NCBI GenBank assembly: GCA_963565915.1
Contig: OY751494.1
Span: forward strand, 1,054,001-1,118,000
DNA from: Entoloma clypeatum
Lineage: Eukaryota; Basidiomycota; Agaricomycetes; Agaricales; Entolomataceae
Direction of reading: 5' to 3'
DNA length: 64,000 nt
In this document: positions 31,099-41,622 of the stretch, piece by piece
Numbering within the stretch: the stretch's first letter is position 1
Layout of the letters: each line of letters opens with the position of its first letter
The notes under the pieces: generated by a model
The model's input: the letters and a program-made list of their open reading frames with translations, nothing else
Database searches by the model: none
What the model was told of the DNA's origin: nothing
Program-made: the position numbers and the translations under genes

Positions 31099-33330
31099 AG
31101 TGGTCATGGCTTGACCACTCTGCTTTGTTATGGGGCGAATAATCTTGTCATTAGACTTAGAGCACAATTTTGTGCTCTTGTCATCAGTCAACACATATTG
31201 TCAACTTTTGCTATTCTTGTGACATTTGCCGTCTCTTCTTCTCTACTGTGACAGAGTCTTCTGTACTCTGTCTCTCTTTCTCATCTTCTCTTTGATGGTG
31301 AATATTTTGCCGTCGATTATCATTCTCACCTGGGTTATGTTGACCCAAATGTTTGCATTTATTTCAATGATCTTGCTGTCATAGATAACAAACCTGTTGT
31401 TTATTACTTGCAGTCTGATGTGATTTATTTGACCCATCATTGCTGGGCAATGAGATCTTTTCATCTCAAGGGTTATTAGAACCCTCTCAGCTATGATTTT
31501 TGTATGGGCAACAATTTTGTCACCACAGTTTTTGTGAACTTTGAAAGTTCAGAGAACTTCCTGCCCATTTTGGGCTCTCGCCATGTATTCGCAGTTGACG
31601 GCGTCTTTCAGACCACAAATGTGGTGCCAATTCTTCTGATGAGGGTAAAAGTACCCTCAGAACTCTTGTTTCCATTGTTGGTGGTCATGTTCTATGGGTT
31701 GGTGGGGATTTAGCAACCCATTCCAACCGCCACGAAGGCAGTTGATCTGCCTTTGATAAAGGCCTTTGAATTTCAAGACTTTCTTTTGAAGTTGATGGAA
31801 CATGTGTTCTGTCGAGACTACCTTCGTCTGTTTTGCATATGAGACTCATGGAGTCTTTACTCCATATTTCAAGACAACTGTTGTTGTCTTCCTTCACCAT
31901 TTTCAATTTGGCAATGATTTCCAGAGTCTCTTCATTGACTCTGGAGGAGGTTATTTTAACCTCTGTTTCTTGATTCATATTAATGGAAATGTTTCTGTTC
32001 TCTTCTTTAGACTCTTCAAGAGAGTTGGTGTTGAAGTTCCACCTGGGCGCTAGCCACAGGTGTACTGAGCAACATAGCTACAGTGGAAGTACTCTATGAT
32101 ACCACTATGGTCACTTACATGGTTTGGAGGGGGTAAGGCTAGTGAGAGCGGTTGAGGCTGGTGAGAGCGATGGAGCTGGTTAAGAGTCAAGAGACAACTT
32201 GTTGATATTGACAGTTTCCTGGTCTTATATACCGTACTACTGTTTGTACCAACCAAACAAGTATGTAATGAAGATATGTAAAGGTCACGTGATGTAATCT
32301 AATCTAATCTAATCTACGTGATGGGAAAAGTTTCAACAGTTGGAAGACTTAGAAGTCCTCCATTCTAGTCCATCCACTAGGTCTTGTGGACTTATTGAAC
32401 TTTCAATTGAAGACTTAATAGTCTTCAGTTCTTCACAATCCACTTTGGAGTGGTGGTCAACACCATCTCCATGGTTTGGATGAGGCTGATGAGGCTCATA
32501 AGCCTCCTGGTTCCTTTTGGCAACAATATCTTGATGTTGCATCATTTCTATCTCTGAGGACTTTAATGTCTTCATGTCTCCATTCTGTCAAATGGAGTGA
32601 TGTTCTTCATCACCTCTCAGAATGCTGAGAGGTTCAGATGGCTCGCATTGAGCCATTTCTCCATGTGAGACATGAGAAGCATGTCACAAATATTCCATAT
32701 ATACAATTGAAGGTTCTTCATGAACCTTCAGAATGTTCTTGTTAATTCTTGAAGACTTCAAAGCCTTCAGTTCTGATCCTCTGACTATTTGTCATGGATT
32801 TCTTGAACTTTTTGTTGAAGACTCAATAGTCTTCAGTTGTCGATAATCCACCTTAGAGTGGTCAATCAAACCACATTTATGCTTCTGATGAGGCTCACTA
32901 GTCTCATTTCTGTTTTCCACAACAATTCTTTCATGTCGTGTAGTCTCTCCATTTGAAGGCATAACTGTCTTCATATCTCCGTTCTGTTGAACAGAGTGAT
33001 ATTCTAAGTCACCTCTTCAACTGTTGAGAGGTTCAGATGGCTCGCGATAAGCCATTTCTTCATGCACAACATGATAAATGTGTTTCAAACTTTCCGCATG
33101 GATATTAAAAGGTTCTTCATGTGCCTTCGGGATGTTTGCATTCATTTTGGAAGACTTTGCAGCCTTCCTCTTCATCTTAAAGACATGCTCAACATGTTGG
33201 ACCACTTCTCCATAGAGGCAAGTCCTTGTAATATGCTACAGGTTTACGAGCCTCTATAGGTGCATATGGCTTTGTGCACCTGTCCAACTCCATATTGAGT
33301 TCACAGACAAATGACCACTTGAAGTGGTCA
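31099..33330. other. dense array of short perfect hairpins, including a tandem duplication
   Basis: Outside the inserted solo LTR, short inverted repeats with 5-9 bp stems and 1-10 nt loops follow one another every 20-60 bases. Examples are AGTGGTCATGGCTTGACCAC (31099), AGAGCACAATTTTGTGCTCT (31159), GAGGGTAAAAGTACCCTC (31644), AAGACAACTGTTGTTGTCTT (31871), GAGGTTATTTTAACCTC (31945) and TGACCACTTGAAGTGGTCA (33312). Two diverged units of about 430 bp (about 32345-32760 and 32770-33200) keep hairpins at the same places. Short minus-strand frames exist but are broken; no protein is recognised. The function is unknown. Confidence 0.7.
32029..32338 (-). repeat. solo LTR of copia family F (310 bp)
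   Basis: On the minus strand it starts TGTTGAAACTTTTCCC and ends ACTTCAACA. It is colinear with the LTRs of element F (51630-51939 and 57104-57413) and differs at a few sites. It is flanked by a perfect GTTGG duplication (32024-32028 and 32339-32343), so it is a clean solo LTR inserted into the hairpin array. Confidence 0.92.
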
Positions 33331-33884
33331 AGCATCAGCAATCTGGGGGTCTGTTCTGAAGCAGTTGAGACCAGTCTATAACATCCTGTAGCACCATAGC
33401 ATCATAGCAAAGGTTCTCTTGTTTAGAGCGCCCACTGTGAGGTATGGAGCATTCCATAGCATTCCAGAGCACTATGGAGCCTTCAGGAGGCTGCTGTAGA
33501 ATAGATTTATATGCCAGTCTACTCAATTCATTTCATTACACGCAGATAGATAGTCATTATGAAAAATATCATTGAATGTACTACTACATCTTGGTAACAA
33601 ACTCTCAAGACAAGGACATATTGAAATATGTATTACTGGTACTATTGTTACAACTACTGTTCATCGCCTGGTGTGGTCTTTGTGTGCCCGCAGTCATTTC
33701 TCATTGTTTTTTTTTTCCATTGCTTATCATCACCATCATTGCCACCGCCCTGATATGGTGGGGACATGGGACTGGGGAGGGGGTAGACTGACCATGGTTG
33801 TGTTTGGTTCAGCTTCGAATGGCAGTTCAGTGACATGAAGAAGAAATTTCAAGTAATTGTTGCAATATGAAAAAATGTTAAAAA
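33331..33884. other. intergenic, no gene seen
   Basis: It contains short repeats of ATAGCATTCC and ATGGAGC type around 33440-33490, similar to the ATGGAATGCT repeats at 60440-60480. No supported gene or RNA feature. Confidence 0.4.
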
Positions 33885-34068
33885 ATGGCCCTTGGGCACA
33901 TGGGGAGGCCGTAGGGGACAAGATATGGCCATTGGATGCGAGAGAAGACTGTTGGTGACAAGACCCCTGTTGAACATGAGAGAAGGGCATTGGGGGTGAG
34001 AAACAGCCACAGGGCATGAGGAGGCCATAGGGGATAAGAGGGAGCTGTTGGAGATGAGAGACAGCCAT
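33885..34068 (+). repeat. minisatellite, left part (target of element E)
   Basis: Units resembling GGCCATTGGGGGTGAGAGGC. The array continues at 40217-40520 on the other side of element E. Its last five bases, GCCAT, are duplicated at 40217-40221. Confidence 0.8.
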
Positions 34069-34356
34069 TGTTGAGGCGACGCTAAGTCAAATGACGTCGC
34101 GAGCCCAAACTTAAGAACGAAGTGGAAGATGTGAAGTGAACTGAATTGCCCAGAGACCCAGCGGGAATCTCAAGAGAACAAGCTATCGAATACAAGTGAA
34201 AGTACTCTACTTATATATGTAAATTCCATGAGGCTGCGTTGTGGCAGCGTCATGCTGCGTGATAATAATAAGATGTCCTCATGTGCGATATGATGTAGAT
34301 AAGATAAGATCGAGATAAGATAAGATAAAGTGAAAAGTGAAAATACGATCATAACA
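34069..34356 (-). repeat. 3' LTR of element E (288 bp)
   Basis: On the minus strand it starts TGTTATGATCG and ends GTCGCCTCAACA. It appears identical to 39929-40216. GATAAGATAAGAT repeats lie near the U3 start and a TATATAAG box is at about 34211-34218. Confidence 0.95.
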
Positions 34357-34367
34357 TTACCCCCTTT

Positions 34368-37300
34368 CTAGATCTCGACTTCTAGGCGAGATATGATGTC
34401 GTCCGGGGTGTTCGTGAAATTTTCATATGGTTTAAATTCCAATCCTTCAAAGATGTTTGCGCGTAAGCGCCGAGGTGCATTCGGGTTTAATTTAAAGAAG
34501 TCCTCCACCGCTTCCTTGGCATGTTCTAGGTGATCCTCGGGTTCCCACGTGTTGTGGTCCTGAGTCAGACCCTCCCATTGCACTAAATATTCCAGCTTTC
34601 CTCTCTTCAACCTTGAGTCAATAACTTTTGCGACATCGTACTCCTCTTCGCCATTGATAACTATCGGGTTTGGTGCCTGCACCCTTTGTGACATAAATAG
34701 TGGTTCCTTAAATAATCGGACTCGTGATACATTGATGACTGGGTGGATTTTCCAGGTTTTCGGTAATTTAAGTTCTACGGCGTGTGACGAAATGATTTTG
34801 GTTATGGTATAGGGTCCAATCCATCGTTCGGCAAGTTTCTTTAAGGGTCGGTTCAACTTCAGGTCTTTAGTCGATAACCAAACTTTGTCGCCAACTTTGT
34901 AAACTGGTGCATCACCCCGTTTCAGGTTCGCATACCGTTCCATCTCTTCTCGTGCTTTTACTAGCGCCGCTTCCGCCTCCTCGTGAATCTTCTTCATTCG
35001 CTCTGCGAATTCTTTTGCCGGTTCTGACTTTTCTGCCCTCCGAGGTTCTACGCCCATCCTAGGGTTAAACCCATAATTTACATAGAACGGCGAGAACTGA
35101 GTTGCCGTGTGAATTTTATTATTATAGGCGAACTCCGCGGTTGCCATCCAGTCGGGCCAATCTGTTTGCCGATGGGAAATAAATGATCTTAGATATTGTT
35201 CCAATTCCTGGTTGATGCGTTCCGTCTGTCCGTCTGTTTGCGGATGATACGCCGTTGATAATTTAGTTGTGATCCCCAATATTTTATTTAGTTCCTTCAT
35301 AAATATTGCCGCAAATTGTGGTCCTCGATCTGACGTTAACGATTCTGGCAGTCCATGAAGTTTCCAGACTTCGTCCCGATATAGTTTAGCTAATCCTTCT
35401 GCTGAGACTTCATCGCGTGTTTTGATAAAGTGTGATTGCTTTGTTGATCTGCAAGCCACGACTAATACTGCGTTGTACCCCTGAGCTTCTGGGAGTCCTA
35501 CAATAAAATCTGCTGTAACATGTTTCCATGGTCCTGCATGTTCCGTGTTTGCTTTTAATTTACCGGCTAGCGGTTGAGGCACGTTTTTTGATCGTTGACA
35601 TCTGTCGCAGCCCTCGACGTATGCTTTGACCATGTTTGTAATACTAGGCCACCAATAATTACGTGTAACCAATTCCAGGGTCTTCCACTGCCCTGGGTGT
35701 CCTGCAACTGGGTTGTCGTGGTGTAATTTAATTATTTCCTCCCTGAGTTCCTGACTTTTCGGAACATAAACCTTTCCTCTATGTAACCAGAGTCCCTGCT
35801 CTTCATGCCATTCATCTGTGCGCAATGTTTTGGTATTTGTTTTCTTTAACTCTTCCACTGCTTTCAACACTTGTTCGTCAAACTCCTTGGCATCCCTGAT
35901 GCGTTTTAATAATTTACTTTCTTCTCCATCAATAAGTATGTGACCTCGATCCATTGCTCGCAAGTGGAAGTATTCCGGTTTTAATAATGTTACGTCTTCG
36001 TTGTCATTTTCCACCCCCTTTCTATGATCGACCCTTCTCGAAAGAGCGTCCGCCTTTCCCATTGAGGTGCCAGCTTTGTGTATTAATTTAAAGTTGAAGC
36101 GTGTTAGATACAACGCCCAGCGTGCTTGTCTGCGATTAAGCTTTCGTCCCTGCATGAAGTACTCGAGGTTTTTATGATCGGTCCAGATCTCGACCTCATG
36201 TTTGGCTCCTTCAAGGTGGTGTCTCCATGCTTCCAGCGCTCGAATTATGCCCAGCATTTCTTTATCGTGTACGTCATAATTTCGTTCCACATCATTTAAT
36301 CCTTTAGATAGAAAGGCACATGGCCTCCATTTCTCATCCTCGCATTCCATAGATAGAATTGCTCCTGTAGCAAAGTCCGATGCGTCTGATTCTACTCTCA
36401 ACTTCCGATCCGGATCGGGAGATACTAATATAGGTGCCTCCGTAAATAATTTTTTTAGCATATCAAATGCTTCCTCCTGTTCCTCTTTCCAATTCCAGAT
36501 TGTTTCTTTCCTTGTTAATTTATGTAGTGGCCCTGCCACTTTAGAGAAGTCCTTGACAAATCTTCGATAGAAATTGGCCAATCCTAGAAACGACTGGACT
36601 TCTTTGACTTTTGTTGGTTTCGGCCATTGTTTGATGGCGTCTACTTTTGAAGGATCCATTCGAATTCCGTCTTTCCCAATAATTAACCCTAAGAACTCTA
36701 TTTCGTCTCGGTCAAAGAAACATTTTCCTGGTTTTAAGAATAAGTCGTTTTCTCGTAATCTTTTTAGAATTTCCTCCACGATTTCACTGTGTCCTTTTTC
36801 TCCTTCAGTTGCTACCAATATATCATCGATATAGATAACTACGTCTCCTTGATCAATCAAGTCTCTAAATATGTCGTTCATCATAGTTTGAAACGTGCTT
36901 GGGGAATTATTTAGTCCGAAGAACATGACTGTTGGTTCGAAAGCTCCATCTGGGGTTGTGAATGCCGCCTTCCACTCGTCTCCTTCTTTGATGCGTACAT
37001 TGTTATACCCCCATCTGAGGTCCATTTTGGTAAACCTTTTCTTTCCTTTTAATTTATCGATCAATTCCGGAATTAACGGGAGTGGATAATTATTGCGAAC
37101 GGTCCAGCTGTTAATGTGTCGGTAATCCTGTACCATTCGTTTCTTTCCGTCTTTTTTGGGTATAAAGAATACTGGCGAAGTTTGTGGTGACTTGGTAGGT
37201 CGAATATATCCTTTGCGTAATTGATCGTTTACAAATTCGGATACTTCTTTCCTTTCATCCGGTGACAGGGGATAGACTTTGGCCTTCTTTGGTACAAAAT

Positions 37301-38249
37301 CCGGTTTTAAGTCTATAGCGTGGTCCCATGGTTTCCTGACTGGTAATCTCTCCGATGCTTTCTTTTCAAAGACTGATAGATATTTGTGATATTTCCGGGG
37401 GACAACCTGTTCTGCCGGTACTTCATCTGAGGGTTCTCCTTTAGCTGCCCTGAGCGTGTGGATTACTTCCTCCTCCATTTCTTCCTCATTTCCTTCTACT
37501 ACTTCTTCCATTCTTCCGCCCCATCTGGTTCTTGCAGTTTTATTTAAATAACGTGTTCGACGCATGCCACATTCTTCTGGACATCTTGATAGTTTAATTT
37601 CCGCCTTTTCCCAATCGATTTCTGGATTATGGCGTTTCAGCCAGGTATGTCCAACAATAATTTTAGCTTTCCCTAGGTTGCATGCCTCAAACACGGCTAT
37701 CTCCACATGTCCTTTATACCGCATAGCCATGACTGCTTCATGCGTGATCGAACCTCCTTGGTTAAGCGTGCCATCAACGTTGTAGACCCGAATGGGGAAA
37801 GGTAGTTCCCTTAATTTAATGTTGTTCCTTTTGGCGAAGTCCAGATCTATGAACATCCCTGTCGCCCCTGAGTCTAATAATGCTTCAACATCAAATGTGC
37901 GTTTGTCCTGCAACGTTTCCAGCGTGATTTTCATCATAAGCTCCTTTTCCAAAGAAGCGGATCGAATAAAAGATGGTTCCCCCATAGAGTCCGTTTGCCT
38001 AGTTAAGTTATCTGATTCTTTGCAACAGGGAATTAAGCATTCATCCGTAGAGGACGAACCAAGCCTCGTTTCTGAGGGCTCCCCAATGATATAGTTTACA
38101 AGTGTATCTAAGTCCGATTCATCTTTTTTTGGTTTTTCTTTCCTACTAGGTTTATCTAATAGTATTTTATTGTACGTAACTGCAGCATCCGTAAGTTTCT
38201 GAAACCAAGATTTTACAATGTCCTTATGTACGTAAGAGTCTATAGGCAA
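34368..38249 (-). CDS. pol polyprotein of element E, intact (1293 aa)
   Basis: One open frame encodes an aspartic protease (LLDSGATGMFID, around residue 124), reverse transcriptase (YIDDILVATEG), RNase H (ESDASDFATGAILS, TDHKNLEYF), an integrase zinc finger (HHDNPVAGHPG, then CDRCQ), the integrase DDE core (ADFIVGLPEAQGY, TSDRGPQFAAIF, TDGQTERINQELEQ) and a C-terminal chromodomain (YLVQWEGLTQDHNTWEPED). It makes and integrates the cDNA in virus-like particles. It lies 35 bases after gag in another frame, so expression needs reinitiation, frameshifting or a start further upstream. The length is normal for chromoviruses with gag separate. The tail after the chromodomain ends near the 3' LTR. 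Confidence 0.95.
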   Translation of the reverse strand: MPIDSYVHKDIVKSWFQKLTDAAVTYNKILLDKPSRKEKPKKDESDLDTLVNYIIGEPSETRLGSSSTDECLIPCCKESDNLTRQTDSMGEPSFIRSASLEKELMMKITLETLQDKRTFDVEALLDSGATGMFIDLDFAKRNNIKLRELPFPIRVYNVDGTLNQGGSITHEAVMAMRYKGHVEIAVFEACNLGKAKIIVGHTWLKRHNPEIDWEKAEIKLSRCPEECGMRRTRYLNKTARTRWGGRMEEVVEGNEEEMEEEVIHTLRAAKGEPSDEVPAEQVVPRKYHKYLSVFEKKASERLPVRKPWDHAIDLKPDFVPKKAKVYPLSPDERKEVSEFVNDQLRKGYIRPTKSPQTSPVFFIPKKDGKKRMVQDYRHINSWTVRNNYPLPLIPELIDKLKGKKRFTKMDLRWGYNNVRIKEGDEWKAAFTTPDGAFEPTVMFFGLNNSPSTFQTMMNDIFRDLIDQGDVVIYIDDILVATEGEKGHSEIVEEILKRLRENDLFLKPGKCFFDRDEIEFLGLIIGKDGIRMDPSKVDAIKQWPKPTKVKEVQSFLGLANFYRRFVKDFSKVAGPLHKLTRKETIWNWKEEQEEAFDMLKKLFTEAPILVSPDPDRKLRVESDASDFATGAILSMECEDEKWRPCAFLSKGLNDVERNYDVHDKEMLGIIRALEAWRHHLEGAKHEVEIWTDHKNLEYFMQGRKLNRRQARWALYLTRFNFKLIHKAGTSMGKADALSRRVDHRKGVENDNEDVTLLKPEYFHLRAMDRGHILIDGEESKLLKRIRDAKEFDEQVLKAVEELKKTNTKTLRTDEWHEEQGLWLHRGKVYVPKSQELREEIIKLHHDNPVAGHPGQWKTLELVTRNYWWPSITNMVKAYVEGCDRCQRSKNVPQPLAGKLKANTEHAGPWKHVTADFIVGLPEAQGYNAVLVVACRSTKQSHFIKTRDEVSAEGLAKLYRDEVWKLHGLPESLTSDRGPQFAAIFMKELNKILGITTKLSTAYHPQTDGQTERINQELEQYLRSFISHRQTDWPDWMATAEFAYNNKIHTATQFSPFYVNYGFNPRMGVEPRRAEKSEPAKEFAERMKKIHEEAEAALVKAREEMERYANLKRGDAPVYKVGDKVWLSTKDLKLNRPLKKLAERWIGPYTITKIISSHAVELKLPKTWKIHPVINVSRVRLFKEPLFMSQRVQAPNPIVINGEEEYDVAKVIDSRLKRGKLEYLVQWEGLTQDHNTWEPEDHLEHAKEAVEDFFKLNPNAPRRLRANIFEGLEFKPYENFTNTPDDIISRLEVEI

Positions 38250-38284
38250 ACATTCATATCGATTTGTCAGAGCCAGCGGGGGAT

Positions 38285-39373
38285 TTACTGGTTGACGTTC
38301 ACAAAACCCTGCTGCCCAGCAGCTTGTCCATTGTTCTGACCATTGGGATTCGGCGCAGGCGCGCCAATCACACCCCTTGGTCCATTTGCGGCTTGTCGTG
38401 CTTGACGCCTTGCCGTGATTTGTCGTAAGATTTCTTCTTCCTCATGTTCGTCGATTTGTTCAATCACAGCCGCTCGCACCTTGCGTTGTGGCCGTCTGCA
38501 TTCCCGGGCGAAATGCCCCTGTCCTCCGCAATTGTAACAATTACCAGGCGCTCGGCGCTGGTTTCTATCGACCTCCATAGCATTGGGATCTCGGCGTCCC
38601 TGACCTTGCTGTCCGTTTTGCTGCGGGGCTCGGTACCCCCCGTACTGTTGTTGTCCGAATGGTCGCTGCTGATTCTGCTGGTTTGCGGGCCGATTGCCCC
38701 AACCGGTTCTCTGCTGTCCAAAATTGTTGCCGGTCCTCATGCCCGGTCTTGCCGCATAAGTTTCCTCTGCTCTTCCGATTGCTAAAATTTCCTCACACGT
38801 GTCTTGCACGGTGGTCTGTCGTCTTCCCTGCTGAAACATTTGTTGTATGATCGAATCCTTGGTGTTCCTTTCTAGCAGAGATATCCCGTGCATTTCCTCA
38901 ATTTGGCCTTTGATGACCAACGTTCCAAATTGTGTAATAAAATCGTCCACCCGCATGTTTCCTTGTTTAAAGGTTTCGATTTTGGCACGTGCCCATTCTA
39001 TTTCTGTTGCTGATTGGAATCTTGATGTCACCTCTCTCATTAATTGCTGGAACGTGGGCCATTGTTCTGATTCCATGCACTGCCTCAAGCGTGTTTCCCC
39101 ATAGGTGCCTGCTGTAGCGCCTTCCAGGCGAGACCATACTGCAATGCAAATTTCTTCCTGTCCTTGGAACAGGTCCCGATTGACCCTGATCCATGCCAGC
39201 ATCTTTGTCCACCATACTCCGAACATTGCCTTGGCCCCATTGTACTTGCCGGGGTCTGCAGCGATTTCTAGTCGTCTTCCATTGGGACGCGGGGCGGCGG
39301 GATTATGAGCGGGAGGAGGGAGAGGGGGATTGGGAAGGGGATTGTCGAACTCGTCGTCGTTGTTGTCGGCCAT
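38285..39373 (-). CDS. gag polyprotein of element E, intact (362 aa)
   Basis: A structural protein for the virus-like particle. Residues 1-40 are Asn/Pro-rich, followed by the gag core (VWWTKMLAWIRVNRDLF, WARAKIETFKQGNMRVDDFI), a Gln/Asn/Gly-rich linker and one zinc knuckle CYNCGGQGHFAREC (CX2CX4HX4C). The ATG at 39373 is the first in frame after the 5' LTR leader of about 550 nt. No stop or frameshift. Confidence 0.94.
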   Translation of the reverse strand: MADNNDDEFDNPLPNPPLPPPAHNPAAPRPNGRRLEIAADPGKYNGAKAMFGVWWTKMLAWIRVNRDLFQGQEEICIAVWSRLEGATAGTYGETRLRQCMESEQWPTFQQLMREVTSRFQSATEIEWARAKIETFKQGNMRVDDFITQFGTLVIKGQIEEMHGISLLERNTKDSIIQQMFQQGRRQTTVQDTCEEILAIGRAEETYAARPGMRTGNNFGQQRTGWGNRPANQQNQQRPFGQQQYGGYRAPQQNGQQGQGRRDPNAMEVDRNQRRAPGNCYNCGGQGHFARECRRPQRKVRAAVIEQIDEHEEEEILRQITARRQARQAANGPRGVIGAPAPNPNGQNNGQAAGQQGFVNVNQ

Positions 39374-39928
39374 GTTGTGTGAGCAATAGTGCTTTGTAGC
39401 GGGCGCGCGACCCTGTTCTGCTACTTAAGCGAAAAAGAAAACCTAAAAAAGAAAACCCAAAGAACGATCTGTTTACCCAGGCAGCCGAAATGCCCGAATA
39501 AAGGAAGATCTGGGAAAAATGAAAACCACGCGGTCAACACCCCTACGCGCGCTGGTTCTGTCGAATCCGGGAAAAGATCGGGGTTTGGAACACCTTTTGA
39601 GAACTAAACGTGCGCGACCTTCTTTTCCAAGTCGCCACACGCGCCAGCAGCTTTCCCGAAGGTCAGTTGCGTCGGCCTTTGGTCACCTCGACACGGGACG
39701 GGCTCAACGTTTCCCTGTGTGTCTCGAACGGCAACGCTAGTTATAGTGGGTGCACCAAGCGTTTCTCTTCTTGTCCCTGAAGTCCGGGAGGTCCCCCTTA
39801 ACGCTAGGGTCCGCGTGTAGTGGCGAGGTGTGACTTTTAACGCAAAAGCACGAAACGGCGGGGATAGTGATGGTGATGTGGGAAGTGTGTGTGTTTGGGC
39901 GGGCGATGATGATAAGAGCTTGTTCTTC

Positions 39929-40216
39929 TGTTGAGGCGACGCTAAGTCAAATGACGTCGCGAGCCCAAACTTAAGAACGAAGTGGAAGATGTGAAGTGAA
40001 CTGAATTGCCCAGAGACCCAGCGGGAATCTCAAGAGAACAAGCTATCGAATACAAGTGAAAGTACTCTACTTATATATGTAAATTCCATGAGGCTGCGTT
40101 GTGGCAGCGTCATGCTGCGTGATAATAATAAGATGTCCTCATGTGCGATATGATGTAGATAAGATAAGATCGAGATAAGATAAGATAAAGTGAAAAGTGA
40201 AAATACGATCATAACA
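39929..40216 (-). repeat. 5' LTR of element E with TATA and self-primer sites
   Basis: TATATAA (40077-40071) is followed 33 nt downstream by AGCTTGTTCT (40044-40035). Two nt after the LTR lies the perfect complement AGAACAAGCT (39926-39917). No typical tRNA primer site is seen. The layout matches Tf1/sushi self-priming, in which the RNA 5' end primes minus-strand synthesis. Confidence 0.88.
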
Positions 40217-40520
40217 GCCATTGAGGGCAAGAGGCAGCTGTTGGGCACAAGATGAGGGGGATGGGGGCAAGATGCAGCCACAGGGCATGAGAGGAGGCCA
40301 TTGGGTATGAGAGAAGGGGGTGGGGGGTGAGAGGTAGCCATAGGGGGCAAGAGGCAGCCATTGGGGGTGAGAGGCAGTCATAGGGGGCAAGAGTCAGCCA
40401 TTGGGGGCAAGAGGGAGCTGTTGGGGGCAAGAGGGAGCCATTGGACATGAGGAACAACCATTGGGCAGAGAGGAGGCTCATCTGGGGTGTTGTGTTCAGC
40501 ATTGGCGAGGGGGGAGCATT
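40217..40520 (+). repeat. minisatellite, right part
   Basis: Continuation of the array at 33885-34068, units such as GGCAGCCATTGGGGGTGAGA. It begins with the GCCAT duplication of element E. Confidence 0.8.
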
Positions 40521-40554
40521 GGGAGAGAGGGAATAAGGAGGATCAACCCTCGGG

Positions 40555-41012
40555 TTTTGCCCCCAGTAAAAATTGGATCACATGGGAGTGGTTTTCCTCA
40601 GGGCTATTTTAGGTTTGATCTTGCCTAACTTGTTTAAATCAGGCCAAATGGGAAATTTGATTTGATCGACAGTGAGTCCAACTTCAAGGGTTTGAGTCAG
40701 AATAACCTGGAAATTTTAGGAAACAAGCACAATGTGATCTGGTTTTCTCAGGTTTTTTCATGGGTGATTCAATCAAAATCTGTCAAACCAGGGGAATTAA
40801 GTGGGAACCTGTGGGAATTGATGGTTGAATTTCTGGATTATTCTGATTCAAACCCTATTCAAACCCTCTCAAACCCTTAAAGTTGGACTCTCCATAAGTC
40901 AAATCAAATTTTCCATTCAGACTGATTTAAAACAAATTAGGCAAGATCAAACCAAAAATAGCCCTGAGAAAACCCACTCCCACATGACCTGATTTTCACT
41001 GGGGTTTGCTGA
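40555..41012. mobile_element. MITE/foldback element with long inverted repeats (about 460 bp)
   Basis: The left arm (about 40557-40690) and the reverse complement of the right arm (about 40875-41012) share CCCCAGT, CACATGGGAGTGG / CATGTGGGAGTGG, CTCAGGGCTATTTT and GGTTTGATCTTGCCTAA, so each arm is about 130 bp. There is no coding region. No target duplication could be identified, so the limits are approximate and the superfamily is open. Confidence 0.65.
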
Positions 41013-41315
41013 CAACACACAAACAAACATAAGAGCTTGTTAAATTTTTTGACAAGTCCATTGCCGATGTTTGTTTGTGTGGCACACCACAGCAACCACC
41101 GAGGATTGAATGTAGATCATTGTTGATCTTCCTTCTCACCTCTCACTGCTTTTCCCTCCCTCTCCCCTCTTTCTCAATGTCTTGCCAACATAGAACATGA
41201 TCCACCACGCCCAATACTGGCTCAAGACCATGGCCCACCATTAACTCAAGACCATGACCTCAACATTCCCACACCCCACTAGGCCGTCTCTCATGCCCAA
41301 TGCCCCCTACCAAAT
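41013..41315. other. intergenic leading into a minisatellite remnant
   Basis: No gene is seen. The last bases (about 41281-41312) are degenerate minisatellite ending CTACCAAAT, the left flank of the Harbinger element. AAT at 41313-41315 is its target duplication. Confidence 0.45.
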
Positions 41316-41622
41316 AGGGGAGTTCAACCTAGGATTTCAGGTCTGTTTTCGACTCCATTTTCATTCCCGTTTTCGAGTTAAAATAAAAATTTCTGTTTCA
41401 AAAACGAGCTGCTCTGATTTCAAGTAATTTCGGCTGGCGTTCGGCAACAAGCTCAGCGGAACTCAAATCTCGTTGATCACATCTTGATCAGATTAAATCC
41501 GCACTGTTACAGCATGGATGAGGGTATATCATGCTAGGATCAGCTGAAATGCTGCATTCCAGCATCCACTATCACTGCTTCCCAGTCTACTATAACACCC
41601 TCCTCACTGCCATATTTATTCC

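Larger units (their letters stand above)
34069..40216 (-). mobile_element. Ty3/gypsy element E, complete and apparently intact (6148 bp)
   Basis: It has two 288-bp LTRs that appear identical, a GCCAT target duplication on both sides, and uninterrupted gag and pol. No in-frame stop is present, unlike every other gypsy copy in the window. These features indicate a very recent insertion and a candidate active element. It lies in the middle of a minisatellite array. Confidence 0.96.
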
